A DNA stretch of 64,000 bases from Lindgomyces ingoldianus (GCF_010093535.1 NW_022985188.1:1-64000); one strand, 5' to 3'. Shown: positions 22,446 to 35,135, counted from the first letter of the stretch. Notes: a model not told the origin generated them from the letters alone. Made by a program: numbers and translations.

Positions 22446-24744
22446 TTTACACACTGTAAACCCTGTAATAGAGGGTTTTTATTCTATAACCAACACTCCG
22501 TTTTCGCCACCTATTAGAACTGCCGGCTCGAGAGCAAGCGCGGGAAGTCACTATGATAAATCGTGAAAACAACTCGGCCGCCTAAATTTAGCAATAACGC
22601 AGTAGAAGCCGACGCTCGGGTCAATGGCTAGTACTTGGCTGGCTTATGGGAAACTGGCTGCATCGGACCTCTGGGCTACAGAGCACAAGCCAGACAACTG
22701 GCTCCAGTTGAGGCACCGCGATGAGATGCCGAGCTATTTATAAACATCTGTTTATGCCGCAGTGGTACTCTTCAATAACAGAGTGCACACCTACTCCTTA
22801 GCCATTTAACTCACACAATGGATACTAGCCCTCTCGCCTGCGCGTCACATATTACCTTTTGTCGTAGGCAACAATAGGAAGGCTAGCGAATCAAGCGGCT
22901 GTAGTCGGTTCTTACTGCAGCCTCACGAAATATGGTAACTACGTAGACTCTAGGCCTAAAGTGCAACTACTCCTGTTTATAATAGCTATATTTCAGCCCG
23001 TGTAATAAGCGTACAATTCAGAAATGCTTAGACATAGTAGCTCTGAGTAGCGTTGTTTAGGGAGAAAGTGCGGGCTTCGCTCAGCCTCTGTTTAAGTCTC
23101 TAATAGCCTGCAGGTCCTGCGTTTGAAGTCAATTTTGGTGTCGGGGAAAGCTTCTGTGAGGTGCATATATAGGACGCGTGTATAGTTCTAGACTGTTGCA
23201 CAAAACGCATGGACACTCAAAGTTCAATAGCATAGTAGCCCTGCTTTCTACACGCTTTAGTCATATATTAAAGGTTGGAGGAGGCTCTATTCTCGCACTA
23301 CCGAAAGCAATGTCAACGGTTAGAAGCTTCAAGGGTTTGCTAGTTCTGGTCTAAGATTTCCGGCTGGGATGAGTCATTGCGAAGGGTTGTGTAATATTCA
23401 ATTTAAAACTAGATATTACGCTTTCGAAAACTAACTCTAGGCCAAGACGCACCAGTCACGATTTCAAATAGGGGGGCATCGGAGGTTGTTGGGCTGGTGC
23501 AATGCCGAGCCTCTAATGGTGCACCTTTGGCGTTTTGTCGCCCTTAGCTCCTCCGGGCTTGGCTTCTTGTCCAGCTGGGGTTCCTAACTACGTGCTCGAA
23601 TCTTCTGGAATAGCTTTACAAGCTCGACAAACATGGGCCGGCGACTTTATCACCGGCGGGCTACATCTTGTCCTTATTAGGCGTTAGCTTTATATATCCA
23701 TAAAGGGGAAGGGGAAGGGCCCTACTGGATTATCTTAGCTTAGGGGCGACCAAGGCTGACTGGCGTTATCCGTAGACACGAATCCGCCCAATGGATCATT
23801 ACGATACGCTAGAAAATATATTCTAGGCATAACTTGGTTAATTTCTGCAGAAGGTTTTGGATAGTTTCTAGTAGTTATTGTTCGCTGCTCGTCTTGCCTT
23901 CGAGAAAGCTACCTTATAGTGCTGCCGAGACGACATAATTGTAGATGGACACTGTGACCAACAAATATGCAAATACAGATATGGGATGACTTCTTATTTG
24001 GAGCGCCAAAACAGGTTCCCCACCCCCTGTTGGAAAAATGTAGGTCGATGTTACAACATGCGCCTGTGTTCCTAGTTTTCTCGTTTTCTGGTTTTTGCGT
24101 TTTGCGTACTGCCTAAATCCCAACCAGGCTGCTATTCGAGTCTATTCGAGTAACTCTCGTGAAGCATTCTTACAAGCTAGGAGAAGGTGATATGGATAGC
24201 TTGAGCCTTCTATTAAAATTACCTGTACACTGAAGACGAGCCGAACCCCTCGTAGATATACGTGTTCCAGCCCCTCCCACGCGTTGCCTAGCGCAGCAAT
24301 TATCCCACAGGGGAGGGCAGCTTCTATTTCCTAAAACAGCAATATCACGTGATGTCAAAAGAGGAACGATGAGGTAGTTATGGGTCCCAAAATAGTTCTT
24401 CTAGCGAACTCCTACTGCAAAGCGGGGAGCAAGGCGCCAGCGCAAGGTAGGCTAGCTGCTATGACACTAGAGTTTCTACAGGGGGGTTGCAAAAATGAGT
24501 ATTGACACACTTTGCACGTGCCGCATAGAGGTCTTTTGTATGAGAAAACACGGACCCATTACACTAACTAATGAAGTGATTAATTATTCCAATTTCATTG
24601 AGGAGTGTTCAGTGATTATAAGTCCCTCCTGAGGTCGCATTCTAGCTGCCAGTTGTGCCTTAAGGAACGAAGAGATGAAAGGGGTCTTTTTGCCTCTCCC
24701 CACCGCACACCGCGCCGCAATCCTTATGCGTGACCGCTATGATC
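22446..24744. other. 2.3-kb gene-free stretch with relic-like features
   Basis: No supportable gene. A TATTTATAA element at about 22,735 lies 80 bases upstream of an ATG at 22,818 in CACACAATGG context, but that frame closes after 19 codons, so this may be a relic promoter and broken gene. Directly past the giant gene's stop, AAACCCT and AGGGTTT (22,458-22,478) form an inverted repeat with a 7-base loop. G/A-rich runs occur near 23,700. Composition is intermediate, with stops in all frames. Confidence 0.5.
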
Positions 24745-26972
24745 TCAAAGTAATTCTGAGATTACCCCTAGGCTAATAAGACCATACTGTGGGTCCTATC
24801 TATGGAAGCGTTTTATGTCTGTTTTGGACAGCGTTCCTTATACTCACATAACTCGTATAGAGACCAGTAATTGTTGTTCCCGCAGCAATAGTTAAGGACT
24901 GCATCTCTGAATGATTGCAGTCTACATTACTTTGGAACTCTCGGCCTCGATTGGTTGTTATCTAGCGCATGAAGTTCAATTAGTCCAGTGCACTCCAAAG
25001 GGGGGGAAAAGACAGTTTCTAATACTAACTCACTCTGAAGCATTTCAAAAGCCCGTATCGTAAGAAATCGTAGTCCCCTGGATGTTTATCTTTTTCGACG
25101 TGAACAGAGACGGATGTAATAAGTTCGCCATGAACGCCATCAATAATGAACATTGGTCCCGGGTGAACCACCTCGTCATTGCATCGACCAAGCTTACTTG
25201 ATGAATATCCGCAGATACCATCGTACACGAATTCCAAAGCGCTCAACCGGTACCTACTCTGGACAAACAGTCCCACAATGTTTTTAAGATCGCTGCCTCG
25301 TTGTCCACCGAAATGGTTCCATAACAGTGGACGGTAGCCGATATGGCATGGGTTCTGGCCTGTAAACGAGCTTTCATTCAGATAGAGTTCGTTTGGTGGC
25401 TTGCTAGGGTACCATAGAGCCGTCTCTCGCAGTGGCGGACCAGTGGTTCCAAGGTCCTGGTCTGAAATGGCGTCTAGCGCACTAACACCCAGGCCAACTA
25501 TTTTGAATCCCTAAGCCATATTCCTGAGCTTCAGCACGTCGGCTTATTGGAAATCACTCACATCAAGTCTAACGGATACCGCTTTAATAGGCTGTGATCT
25601 AATCAAGCGCTCTGAAACTGGAACACCGCTTAGACATCCAAGCCACTGGGACAAGTGACTATTCTTGCCGACAATTTGTAAGGCTCTGAGTCCGCCAGGG
25701 GATACTGCAACCTTAAATCCGAATAATTCTTGTAGTGTAAAGAAGGTCTCGCTGCTAGAAATGTACCCAATACGGACGTCAGATGCACTATCTGCAACAA
25801 AACGAAGTCCTGTGACGTAGCTCGTAGTGCTAAAGCTGATTGTTGACACTCCAATTTTCAAGAGACATTCAGGCACTGGGACGATAATAGTGCGTAGAGA
25901 GTAACACCCTTGCTCAATAGGTCTCCAGTTTCTTTCGAGCTCATCAAAATTTATGTCACCAGTCACTTGAGACCAGGGCGGCCGTATAGTCAGTTCAGTT
26001 GTAGGTGGCAGGCCTTCGTTACGCTCAAGCCTAGCAACCTCTATTAGTGGTTTGATGATGTACCAAACGCGAGACCTATTTCGCAGGCCAGTGGGGCCGC
26101 TTTTCCGACTGGTTAGCCGGTACAACTCTAGCCAATCTGTAGGCTCTCGACACCCGTGCATTTCGAAGACGAAGCCTCTTTCCCAGTCGCCTGCGAATCG
26201 AGAGGCCCAGAAAGCACTGCTCGATAGCAGCGGCAGGAATGAAGCGGATGCCTGGCGCAATGTCAGCGCACCTGCAGTAGTAAGCAACACGGTAATAGCC
26301 TCACGAAGCTCCCATGCCAGGCGAGAAAAACAATCATGGGCAGTTTTCTCCGTACCCCGGACCGGTTGAGGTTTTGCACAGCCTAACAAGATTGCAGGCA
26401 TGGTTGGCACGTCGTAGGGGTTTGCGGCAACGTCTAAGAAAACTGGGGTGGCCTCGCGGGGCAGGAACAAGGTTTCTTGCCACGGAAAATAGTTTTGGGT
26501 GTCCAGGTCTACAAGGCCTCCGTAGCGGTGCTGCCAGCCCAGGCCGTTGGTGCGAAGGGGAAACGGTATAGATTCGCACATTTCTACAAGCCGGTCGACC
26601 CTGATCTCTTCTGGGCCCCATGCCCTGCGCAACAACATCCAGCAAGCGTCATGCAGAACAAATCCGTGGCGACCATGCAGCGGAGGTTGTCGCATCACTG
26701 GTAACTCCTGCGGCCGAAGGTTGCTATCGTCGTCGTCCCATCGCCGAGCAGGGTCCGACGGCGCAGTCCAGGACGCGCTGCCATCATAGCATCCGATGCC
26801 CGTTACCGAATAGCCTGATGGGTGGGAATAGACTTGCTGCGTCAGTGGGGTGTAGCAACAACGATGCTGAAGCCGGCGTACTTGCACGATATTCCCTTAG
26901 CCACTGTTCGGCGGCGTCGCTGGCTGAAGAGCGGATGACGAACCCACACAGGATGCAGCTGTAGTGGGTCAT
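24745..26972 (-). CDS. F-box protein with fungal C-terminal domain (DUF7600-like), 664 aa, 5 exons
   Basis: Reconstructed exons on the minus strand: 26972-26882, 26832-25562, 25510-25034, 24961-24848 and 24786-24745 (1,995 nt, in frame). The introns are 49, 51, 72 and 61 bp; three have GTGAGT donors and one GTACGC. The protein opens with MTHYSCILCG (a CxxC motif) and WLREYRA, then GIGCYDG. An F-box-like segment lies at about 196-245 (FSRLAWELRE to FWASRF), followed by WERGFVFE. The C-terminus contains TTNRGREF. This architecture matches a large family of lineage-expanded fungal F-box proteins whose C-terminal part I recall as DUF7600 (unverified). F-box proteins recruit substrates to SCF ubiquitin ligases; the substrate here is unknown. 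The last small exon (14 codons with stop) is the least certain. The gene begins only about 140 bases from the RIP-type DNA on its right, at the island border. Confidence 0.75.
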
Positions 26973-27666
26973 GAAGGCCAAGGAGTGGTGGAACAAAGTA
27001 ATGCGTTGCCTGAGCGAGCGCGGGTACGCCACCTTGTGTCGGCATGTCACCTGACCATGAGCTGGCCTTGGCGAACCATCGGAACTCTCCCAAAAGGGTA
27101 AAACGCAATATGAAAAAAAAATTTCATGGCAGGTTAGCTCCCCTATAGTTTTGCTACTATTTTAAGCAACGCGCCCCTTATTTTGTGACTTCTCTAGAAC
27201 ATTAATTCCCTCCTATTATGTTTACAACATGTTTAAAATAAAATAAATAAACTTAATAATTCTGTTACACTCTACAATCCTTTCCTAGTTAGGTATAATG
27301 TAGAGAAGGGGTAAGACTGCACATTTAAACTTAGAGACTAGTTTACGCAGCTATTTAATACCTTAATCTAAAATAACAAAAATACTAAGGTATATAAGAA
27401 AGCCTAATGTAATAAAAACATATTTTAAATGTGTTACAGAACATACTAAACATGTTTACTATAGGAAATAATTAAGAACCTTCTCTTACTACTTCTAAAA
27501 CGCAGTATAGCAGTTTTTTATAAAAATCTATAATTAAAAGCTTAAAAGACTAGGCAGACCTGCTAGGTTTAAAGTCTCTAAACTATGTCTAGAACAGCTC
27601 TAGACCCTACTTCTAGCAATAGTAGTTAGTAGGAAGGCGCTTACCTTGCAACAAAACTACAGACAG

Positions 27667-27708
27667 TGTATGTTCTGTAGAAGCGTCTCACATAGCACAG
27701 ACAATTGC
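27667..27708 (+). pseudogene. Gag zinc knuckle of the split Ty3 element
   Basis: Fourteen codons read CMFCRSVSHSTDNC, which fits the retroelement CX2CX4HX4C nucleocapsid knuckle exactly. It is followed at once by a stop and lies upstream of the pogo-like insertion, while the matching pol lies beyond it. It shows that the Ty3 element was once continuous. Confidence 0.7.
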
Positions 27709-28435
27709 TAATAGAAGGAGCATCCTGTACAGCTAGTACAAACCTAAGAATATCTCTAATAGACCTAAGAGAGGCCTACTAGAACCCTTTATAGGCCTAA
27801 CAACTGCCTATACCCCTAGTACTAGTGCACGCAACAGTATTGCATAAAGCACTAAGATAATAAACATTAAATAGAATAACGTACCTAACAGGTTAGCCGG
27901 CCACACAGGTTAGCTGGCCACTTTTGCTAAGCCCCTACTATACTCTACCTATCTACATAATGCCTTAACAATAACACTAGATTAAATCTTCTAAAGAATG
28001 TTAAATACAGCTTACTCTTTAAGCTTTTAAATAAGACTTAAAACTTTTCTTATAACACACTATAGCTATTTAAAATGTCTTTTATATAACACTAAGTAAT
28101 TAACACGCTAGACAGCCTTTATAAGCAGAATACTAGCCTAAATTAAGAAATCTAACTAAGCTTAAAAAAAAAGTAGTTATTAAGTACATACTTAAGCTTA
28201 TTATATATAGATTTCCCTTTAAGCTTATAGCTATAGCTAATATAGCTAATTTCTTACGCGTAGAGTGTAATCTAGGCTAGGTTAGCTTAAACTAGCCTAG
28301 TATGTAAGTTAAGCACTGCTCTAAGTTTATAATAAAGTTTAATTATAAGTATAATTATAAAAAAGTGCTTTATAAGAATTTAAAGGTTATCTAAGGCTAG
28401 TTTTACCTAGTAGCTAACATAAAAGCTAAGTATAG

Positions 28436-28632
28436 TGTGGAGGATAAAATAGCCTAGCAGTAGCTGTTCAGAAGATCAGATGAAGTGACTCTGCTATCTA
28501 AGAGAGCTGAGGGCTCTCCTTATATACACTAAGCTTCAGAACATAATATCTCTAGATCCTGAGCTGCGTCCCAGGCTCTGAGCCCTAGTCCTAGGCTCTA
28601 AGCCCCAGCTAAGGCTCTCAGTATACGCGACA
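28436..28632 (-). repeat. 3' LTR of the copia element
   Basis: 197 bp, TG...CA ended when read on the minus strand (TGTCGCGTATAC to CCACA). Compared by eye with the partner LTR it differs at 14 sites, all transitions, with no indel. Confidence 0.92.
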
Positions 28633-28954
28633 CACCCCCTAGGTGAGCTGCGCAGCAGCTCACCTGCGTTAAGCGTTAACTTAGCTTGTTAGAGCGGCGC
28701 TGCGCGTTTACCTTGTGTTTATGCTTGTTGCCCTAGGCAGTGTAATGCTTGTTTCCCTAGGCAGCACAGGTCACGTGCGTGCTGTAATTGCTGTAATAAA
28801 GGTAAATAAATTCTGCTACTCTTTAAGCTTCTTTTTTATAAGTCCTAATAACATGCTGCGTATAAGTTAATGCTTTTAAGAGCTTTAAAAACAACTTTAA
28901 ACCTGTCTGCAATCTCTGCTAACGTGCATCTGTAGCTTAATAAAGCTAAAAGAG

Positions 28955-29115
28955 CTGCCCGCTTGCGTGCTGCTGCTCTGTGGGGCCGCGCTGCCCGCAA
29001 GCCTGCGCCTAGTACCCCCCGCCGGCCTGCGCGTATCCGCAAGCCCGCGCCTACCACCCCCTGTCGCCCTGCGCCCACCACCCCCCGCCGGCCTCCCCCT
29101 AGTGCGCTCCGCGCG
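28955..29115. repeat. GC-rich minisatellite inside the copia element
   Basis: Repeated CCCGC/GCCTGCGC/CACCCCCCGCC units form a GC-rich patch in an otherwise AT-rich element. On the minus strand it reads as an open frame of repeated GRRGVVGAG-like peptides (28,845-29,135), which I treat as a by-product of the repeats and not as a gene. It lies between pol and the 3' LTR. Confidence 0.7.
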
Positions 29116-29467
29116 CAGTTCTGTCTAAGCTGCATAAAGAGTGCGCTTGCGGGGCGCTCTAGTAGGGAGTGCTATAATTCTGCTACTAGCAGTTCGCGCT
29201 GCTAGCGCTGTTCCTCTAGGCACAGCTACCTGCCCCTGTAAGCCCTGTAGTAGTGTGTAGGGTAATCTAGCTTTTAACCTATTTGCAGTCCCCCTGTTGC
29301 TGTTGTATATGCGCAGCGCTTTATTGCAGCTCTTGTTATAAAGGACAAGCAGGTAAGCTTCTCTGCAAAGATTATGTGTTATACCTTAGATTAGACTAAT
29401 AGACTATAGGCTGTGTTCTAGCTTTAGCTAGTTTTTTAAGCTCTGCTTAAGAAAGATGTAGTAGAGA

Positions 29468-29577
29468 AAAAAAAAAGAGAGAAGAAGAAGAAGAAGAAGG
29501 AGGAAAAAGAGAAGGAAGAGGAGGAGGAAGAGGAGGAGGAAGAGAAGGTAGAGGAGGTAGAGGAGGAGGAGGAGCAG
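29468..29577. repeat. GA-rich polypurine tract inside the copia element
   Basis: About 110 bases of almost pure G and A (GAAGAA, GAGGAG units) on the plus strand. It contains almost no CpA or TpG steps, which may explain why RIP left it unchanged. Confidence 0.85.
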
Positions 29578-32500
29578 GGTGTTGTCTCCTCTAGGCTCCT
29601 AGCGCGTCGCTAGCGCGCTAAGGAACTCTTAGGTAAGCTTATTAATCTCTTTATAGTTTAAGCGTTCTGTGTTTTTACACATCTTATATACTAAATCTTT
29701 ACTTAAACTTTATAGCATAGGGGAGTGTTTTTACTAGTAGATAGCCCTCTTATTCTTAGGCAGTATAAAGATGTCCTTGCTATTAATAATTAATGCTTTC
29801 TTCTTTTAAAAGCTTATTTACATGTCTTTAAAGTTAAGAAGCTGCTTAAAGTGCTTAAATTACTACCTTAGTAGGTGCTTTATAAGTCTATTTACTAGCA
29901 TGTTGCTTATTTTAATATAGCGCACTTTAAAAGATTTCTTTATGTGCTTCTAGCGCAGCTACATATTCTAAATATTAATATAGTGTAGGCAGGTAGTTAT
30001 CTAGGCGTTCTTCTTTACTACTAACCTAATTATCTGCTAGTTATTATAGTAGATCTGCTATAGTGTGCCTAGCTCTAAGGTAAGCTCTTTAAAAAAGTGT
30101 TTTAGAGCTAGTAATTTTTTTATAATGTGCGCTAAAGTAAGCAGCTTAGCTTTTATTATAAATGTAGTTACTATTAGCTAAAGAGCTACTTTTTATAAAA
30201 TTAGTCTTTTAAAAAGTAAAATAATATATTTATAAAATAATTATCTAGTTTTTATATAATTAGTAAAAGACATGTTTTTATATATAATAAGTTGCGCACC
30301 TTCTAGTGCTCTATACTATATGCCTGTATACCTTGTAAAGTACAGGTACACAATTACTTAGTTGCCTAGAAGTGCTGCTTTCCTAGGTTTATTAGGTAGT
30401 AGGAGATCTAGAATACTATAAACGCTATGTTAGAGCGCACTATAATTGCAGTGTAAAGTGTTAATCCTACACGCTTTTAGTATTTTTTAATTTTATACTT
30501 TATTACTAATCCCTAGTTGCTTATAAACTTTTTTAATAGTAAAAGAGTCTCTAGAAAGAGCGCGCTTTTTATAAAGTTAAACTTTTTTACTACTTTCTTA
30601 ATATATGTGTTATGTACTAGCTAGATTATTCTAGCCTTTTTATTTTTAATTATTTTAATTTTTAGAAACTATTTACATAGCCTTTAATTTTTTAGCTTAT
30701 ACATTTTTTTAATTACACTAATTAATTAGTAAGCTTTTAGCTTATTATTATAGTAATAAATGTAAAGTATATTATCTATATAAAAAAAAAGTAAAATATA
30801 GTAATTATAGTTAAAGAATAAGCATAGCTTCTTTTTAAATAAGATAAGCTTAAGCTTTTAAAAAGCCTATAAAAGCTTTTAGTACTATAAGATTAGTAAG
30901 TTATGTAGTTTATATAAGGCTTAGAAAAGCTTAACGCACATGCTAGGCTTTATAAAGCTTTTTAAAAGCTTATATATTACTTCTAGCTTACTTTTATAGT
31001 GTGTGTTTAAGAACGCGCTTATAACATTATATTACTTAATTGTTAAGTTAAATTAAGCTGCTATTACTATTACTATTTAGAAGAATCTAGCTATAAGAGT
31101 AGCAGTATAAGTTAACTAAAGCAAGTTCTTACTCTAGAGATTACTGCGTACATAAATATAAGCTTTATATTTAGCAAAATACTTATCTTAGTTAAATTTA
31201 TATATAAATACCTACTTTAGTAAGAGCAGCTTAGATGTTACTTTAGTTTACATAATCTTTTTTTAAGTGCTTTTTTTAAGTAGGGTAGCTATTTTTTTCT
31301 GTGCTATAATCTTAAACAGATCTTTATATAAGTATTTATATAGATCTTTTTATTTTAAAAGTTTCTTTAGAAGCTTATAAGCTCTTAGTTAAGGATACTT
31401 AAAAAAAGTAGCTATAAAAAACACTATATAAAGTGTTTTAAGCGCTCTGTTATTATAAGTAATAAATGCTTTAAAAAAGTTTATTTAGAGGTGCTCTAGA
31501 TTAACTAGAGCAATGTGTATACTACTTCTCTCTAAGAGTGTTGTATATATACCTCTACTTCCTGCACCTCTAGGCTTACCTAGGTTATTAGAATCTTGCC
31601 TTTATATTCTTTAGCTTATACATGTAGCTAGTCTCTAGCTCTTTTTATTATATATATGTTTAAAAGGTGCCTTACCTACTTTAACTAAAGCTATAAAAGA
31701 TAATGTCTTAGTGTAAAAAGTAAGAGTTAATTTTTTAACTAGTAAGTTAGCTATTTAACATAATAAGCCTAGTAAATCTACTTCTCTAGTTAAGTGCACT
31801 TACTAGGGATTACTAGTATGCTTATGCCTACTTTGTATAAAGCGTGTTATAGAGCTATCTGTAAGCTTTAGCTTAGAAGTTAGCTCTAGAGTAATAAGTG
31901 CTATATGTTTATTAAAAACTATGTAAATCCTTAGTAACTTACTTATTATACTTATTACTTACATAGTTACTTTTACCTTTAAGTGCTAATTCTCTAGCTA
32001 GCTAACTTAAGTTTTAATAAGCTTTTTAGTTTTTACACTTTTAAGCTTATAGTTTTAAGGCCTTTAATTTAGTATATTACTTTACTACTTATCTAACTTT
32101 TAAAGTAAAAGCTTAAAAGCTTCTTTTATATTATAGATTTTACTTTACTTATTAAGAATTTTAAGAATTTTAAAGGCTTCTTTTTAAAAAATTAGCTTAT
32201 TACTTTTATTTTTATAAAAGTATGTCTTATTAAAAGCTACATTTTTTATAGTAATTACTTAGTTAAGTAATAAAACCTATATTTTATAGATATTTAAGGC
32301 TCTGTAGCCTACAAGATATTCTATGTAGCCCTATAAAGTTACTTTAAAGCTTTGCTTCTAACGCCTAGCTACTTACTCTTTGTTAAGTAAGTAAGCATAA
32401 TAGCTATATATGTAGGTCCTGCTCTAATTAGGTTTTAAATTAGCTATAGCACTTCTTACTTACTTTAGCTTATAGTATCTAAAGTAGTTAGTAAACTACA

Positions 32501-34920
32501 CGTCGAAGACTTTATTTAGTAAGCATAGGTTATGTGTGTGCAACAGGCTTATATTGTACAGCTATGTTGCTGCGTCTACTACTTCTAGCTAGAGCTTCTT
32601 AGAGAGTCCTGCGCTGCTTTTTATTTTAATAGACTTTATAATTATCTTTTATTTAGCTCTTTCTGCAGCTTTATTTAGCTTATAAGTGTATAGTAAAAAG
32701 CTTTTAATATTAATGCTAAACTTCTTTGCTTAAAGCTTATACTTTAACTTTTTATGCTAAGAGAGCGTAGTAGTGTTATTATTTTACTATATTTTACTAA
32801 TCTAGAGCTTATATTAATTAAACACTATGCTTTTAAAGTTTTTTATTACTTTTTAGATTTCTAAAAGTGTTTTTACCTAAAAAAAAGTATAAAAAGATTT
32901 TACTACTGTATTTGTCTTTAATAATTATTATTTATAAAGCTCTGCTGCGCTCTAATAGCATATTAAACATGTCCTATGCAATTCTTTAGAATAGGCAGAG
33001 AGCTTGCTCTTTTAGTCTTTTTAATATAACCTGCTTAGCGTGTGTTATTGCGCAGTGCTTATAGTGTACTTACTTTATACTTATTATTTATATGTTCTTT
33101 GCGCTTTTAACTAGAGCCTATAAAGCTTTAAAGCCTAGGTGTTCTACACGCGTATACTAGAGCTCTTCTAAGTCTAAGTGTAGAAATGTAGTTTATAAGT
33201 ATTAGTAATTTAAAAGTACACTTTACACTAGTAGGTAAAAAAAAAACAGCTTTATATTTAATAAATGTAAAGTTATGTTCTTAGTAAAGTATTATAAATA
33301 CTTTATTTTTTTCTAGCGTGCCTATACGCAGTGTATAGTTAAGTTTTAAATACTATAGTCCTTTTTCTCTTAAATAAGCTTCTAAGATAATATTAACATA
33401 AAATTCTTTTACTATAACTACTTTCTATAGTGTAAGATCTTTTATACACTCTTTTTATACTTTATTTAACACCTTTTTAAGCTTTCTAGTTCCTGTTTTC
33501 TAGATTAGAAACAACTAGGTAATAGCTTTTACTATGTGTAAACTTTAAGCTTTTTTAAATAACTTAAGTATAAGTAGCTTTATACTATTTACTAAGTGCA
33601 TAGCACTTCTATTGTCTAGAATTATACTTATAAAGAGTAAGTAAGTGTTAAAATTTATAGTTATATGCATCTCTAGTTTTACTAAAAGTGCTAAGTTAAT
33701 AAGTGCAGTAATAATACTTTTTAAAAATGCTAGCTTATCTAATTTTTTAATAGCTTTTAGAGCAGAGAAGGCTCTGTCTAGAATTATGTAGCCTTTTTTA
33801 AGTAGTATAGCCTTTACTTCTTTATACTGCGCCTACTTAAGCCTCTTAAGAATCTTCTAATATGCAGTTTTACTAAGCTTCTTTAGCTTTCTAGTAACTA
33901 CTAATATAAGGTTTCTGCAGTCTACTGCTTTTTATAAATAAAAGGAATACCCTAGAGCTCTGCATAGGCATAGGTAGCCTAATTAGGCTAAAATAAATTA
34001 GGCTAAATTATTATCTAATTATCTACTAAGCATTATAAATATACTTATACTTTAGTTACTTACACGCAGGGAGTGCTTCTAGAGCATTGTTAAGAAGATC
34101 TTACTAATTTTCTAGATTGTTAGAGGTTCCTTACTAAGTGCGCTAGCCTTTATAACCCTCTAGTGCATAAAGCGCGCCTAGTCTAGTGCAAGCTTTAGAG
34201 CTAGGGCATCTAGGAAGTCTTGTGCAGCTAGCTAGCCTTCTACATTAAGAATCTTATAGGTTCTTACCTTAGTATATAAAAAGTGCTACTGCTAGTACTA
34301 AGCTTTTAGAGTTATAGTGCTATGCTTTGCTTTAGTAAGGTAAGCTTTATACTCTACTTATATAAAATTCTTTATACTTATGTTTATTAGTGCTAGCTCT
34401 TATTTTAAGGCTTATATAAGTGCTTATAAAGTAGATTAGTTCTTTAATATAAGCTACATTATTATAAGTTTTAGAAGCTTTAGTGCAACAGTTGCATTAA
34501 CCTAGTTCTAGATTGTCTAAAGACATGTTACATAAAAAGCCTAGTTGCTTAAGCAAGCTTAGTACTTAGTAATATTAGTCTAGTACTATATATTAGCCTT
34601 CTCTAGTAAGTTCTTAGCAGTAATTACTCTAAGTGTAGGCATCTTTAGAGCGCTGTCTATAGGATTTAGAGCGTCTAGTCTATTTAAATTAATTATGTCC
34701 TATAGGTTTTTGCTAAGAGCATAGAACTAGAGCTAAATAAACTAGAGAGGCTAGCTTGCGTGGTCCTTAAGCTAGTATGCTCCTGTTAGGAGAGGAGCAT
34801 CTTAATTAGCTATAACATAGGCTTTAGAGGTAATAAAGATATATAAAGATAAAAAATAAAGCTTCTAAACAGCTTTTGCTAGCGCTATAGTTATATAAAA
34901 AGAATTATCCTAGGTTCTTA

Positions 34921-34938
34921 AAGCGCTAGGCCTATAAC
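34921..34938 (-). other. Primer-binding site, initiator-Met tRNA half-molecule type
   Basis: Minus-strand GTTATAGGCCTAGCGCTT directly follows the 5' LTR. It matches the complement of the initiator-Met tRNA anticodon-stem region except for a few changes, most of them C/T or G/A and explicable by RIP. Internal tRNA priming is typical of Ty1/copia elements. Confidence 0.65.
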
Positions 34939-35135
34939 TGTAGAGGATAAAATAGCCTAGCAGTAGCTGTTTAGAAGATTAGATAAAGTAACTCTGCTAT
35001 CTAAGAGAGCTAAGGGCTCTCCTTATATACACTAAGCTTCGGAACATAATATCTCCAGATCCCGAGCTGCGTCCCAGGCTCTAAGCCCCAGTCCCAGGCT
35101 CTAAGCCCCAGCCAAGGCTCTTAGTATACGCGACA
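34939..35135 (-). repeat. 5' LTR of the copia element
   Basis: 197 bp, same length as the partner LTR at 28,436-28,632. The tRNA primer-binding site adjoins it at 34,921-34,938 on the minus strand, which fixes this as the 5' LTR. Confidence 0.92.

Larger units (their letters stand above)
28436..35135 (-). mobile_element. Complete Ty1/copia retrotransposon, 6.7 kb, RIP-inactivated
   Basis: Two 197-bp LTRs (28,436-28,632 and 34,939-35,135) bound the element, and TATAG is duplicated exactly at 28,431-28,435 and 35,136-35,140. Orientation is minus. Just inside the 34,939 LTR the minus strand reads GTTATAGGCCTAGCGCTT, close to the complement of the initiator-Met tRNA anticodon arm, the usual primer site of copia elements. 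A G-rich polypurine tract (AGGGGGTG on the minus strand) abuts the other LTR. Minus-strand coding remains include a copia-type reverse transcriptase with YxDD mutated to YIDN at about 30,764-30,790 and its downstream region to about 30,530. All frames are broken. About 1.2 kb between the end of pol and the 3' LTR is non-coding, with unusual GC-rich and GA-rich tracts. Confidence 0.9.

Noticed and set aside
22458..22478. Rho-independent-type terminator after the giant gene
   Set aside because: A 7-bp stem with a T-run looks like a bacterial terminator, but the gene is intron-bearing and fungal; the resemblance is probably chance.
28845..29135. Open frame of Gly/Arg-rich repeats as a gene
   Set aside because: It is the translation of a GC-rich minisatellite inside a copia element and has no other support.
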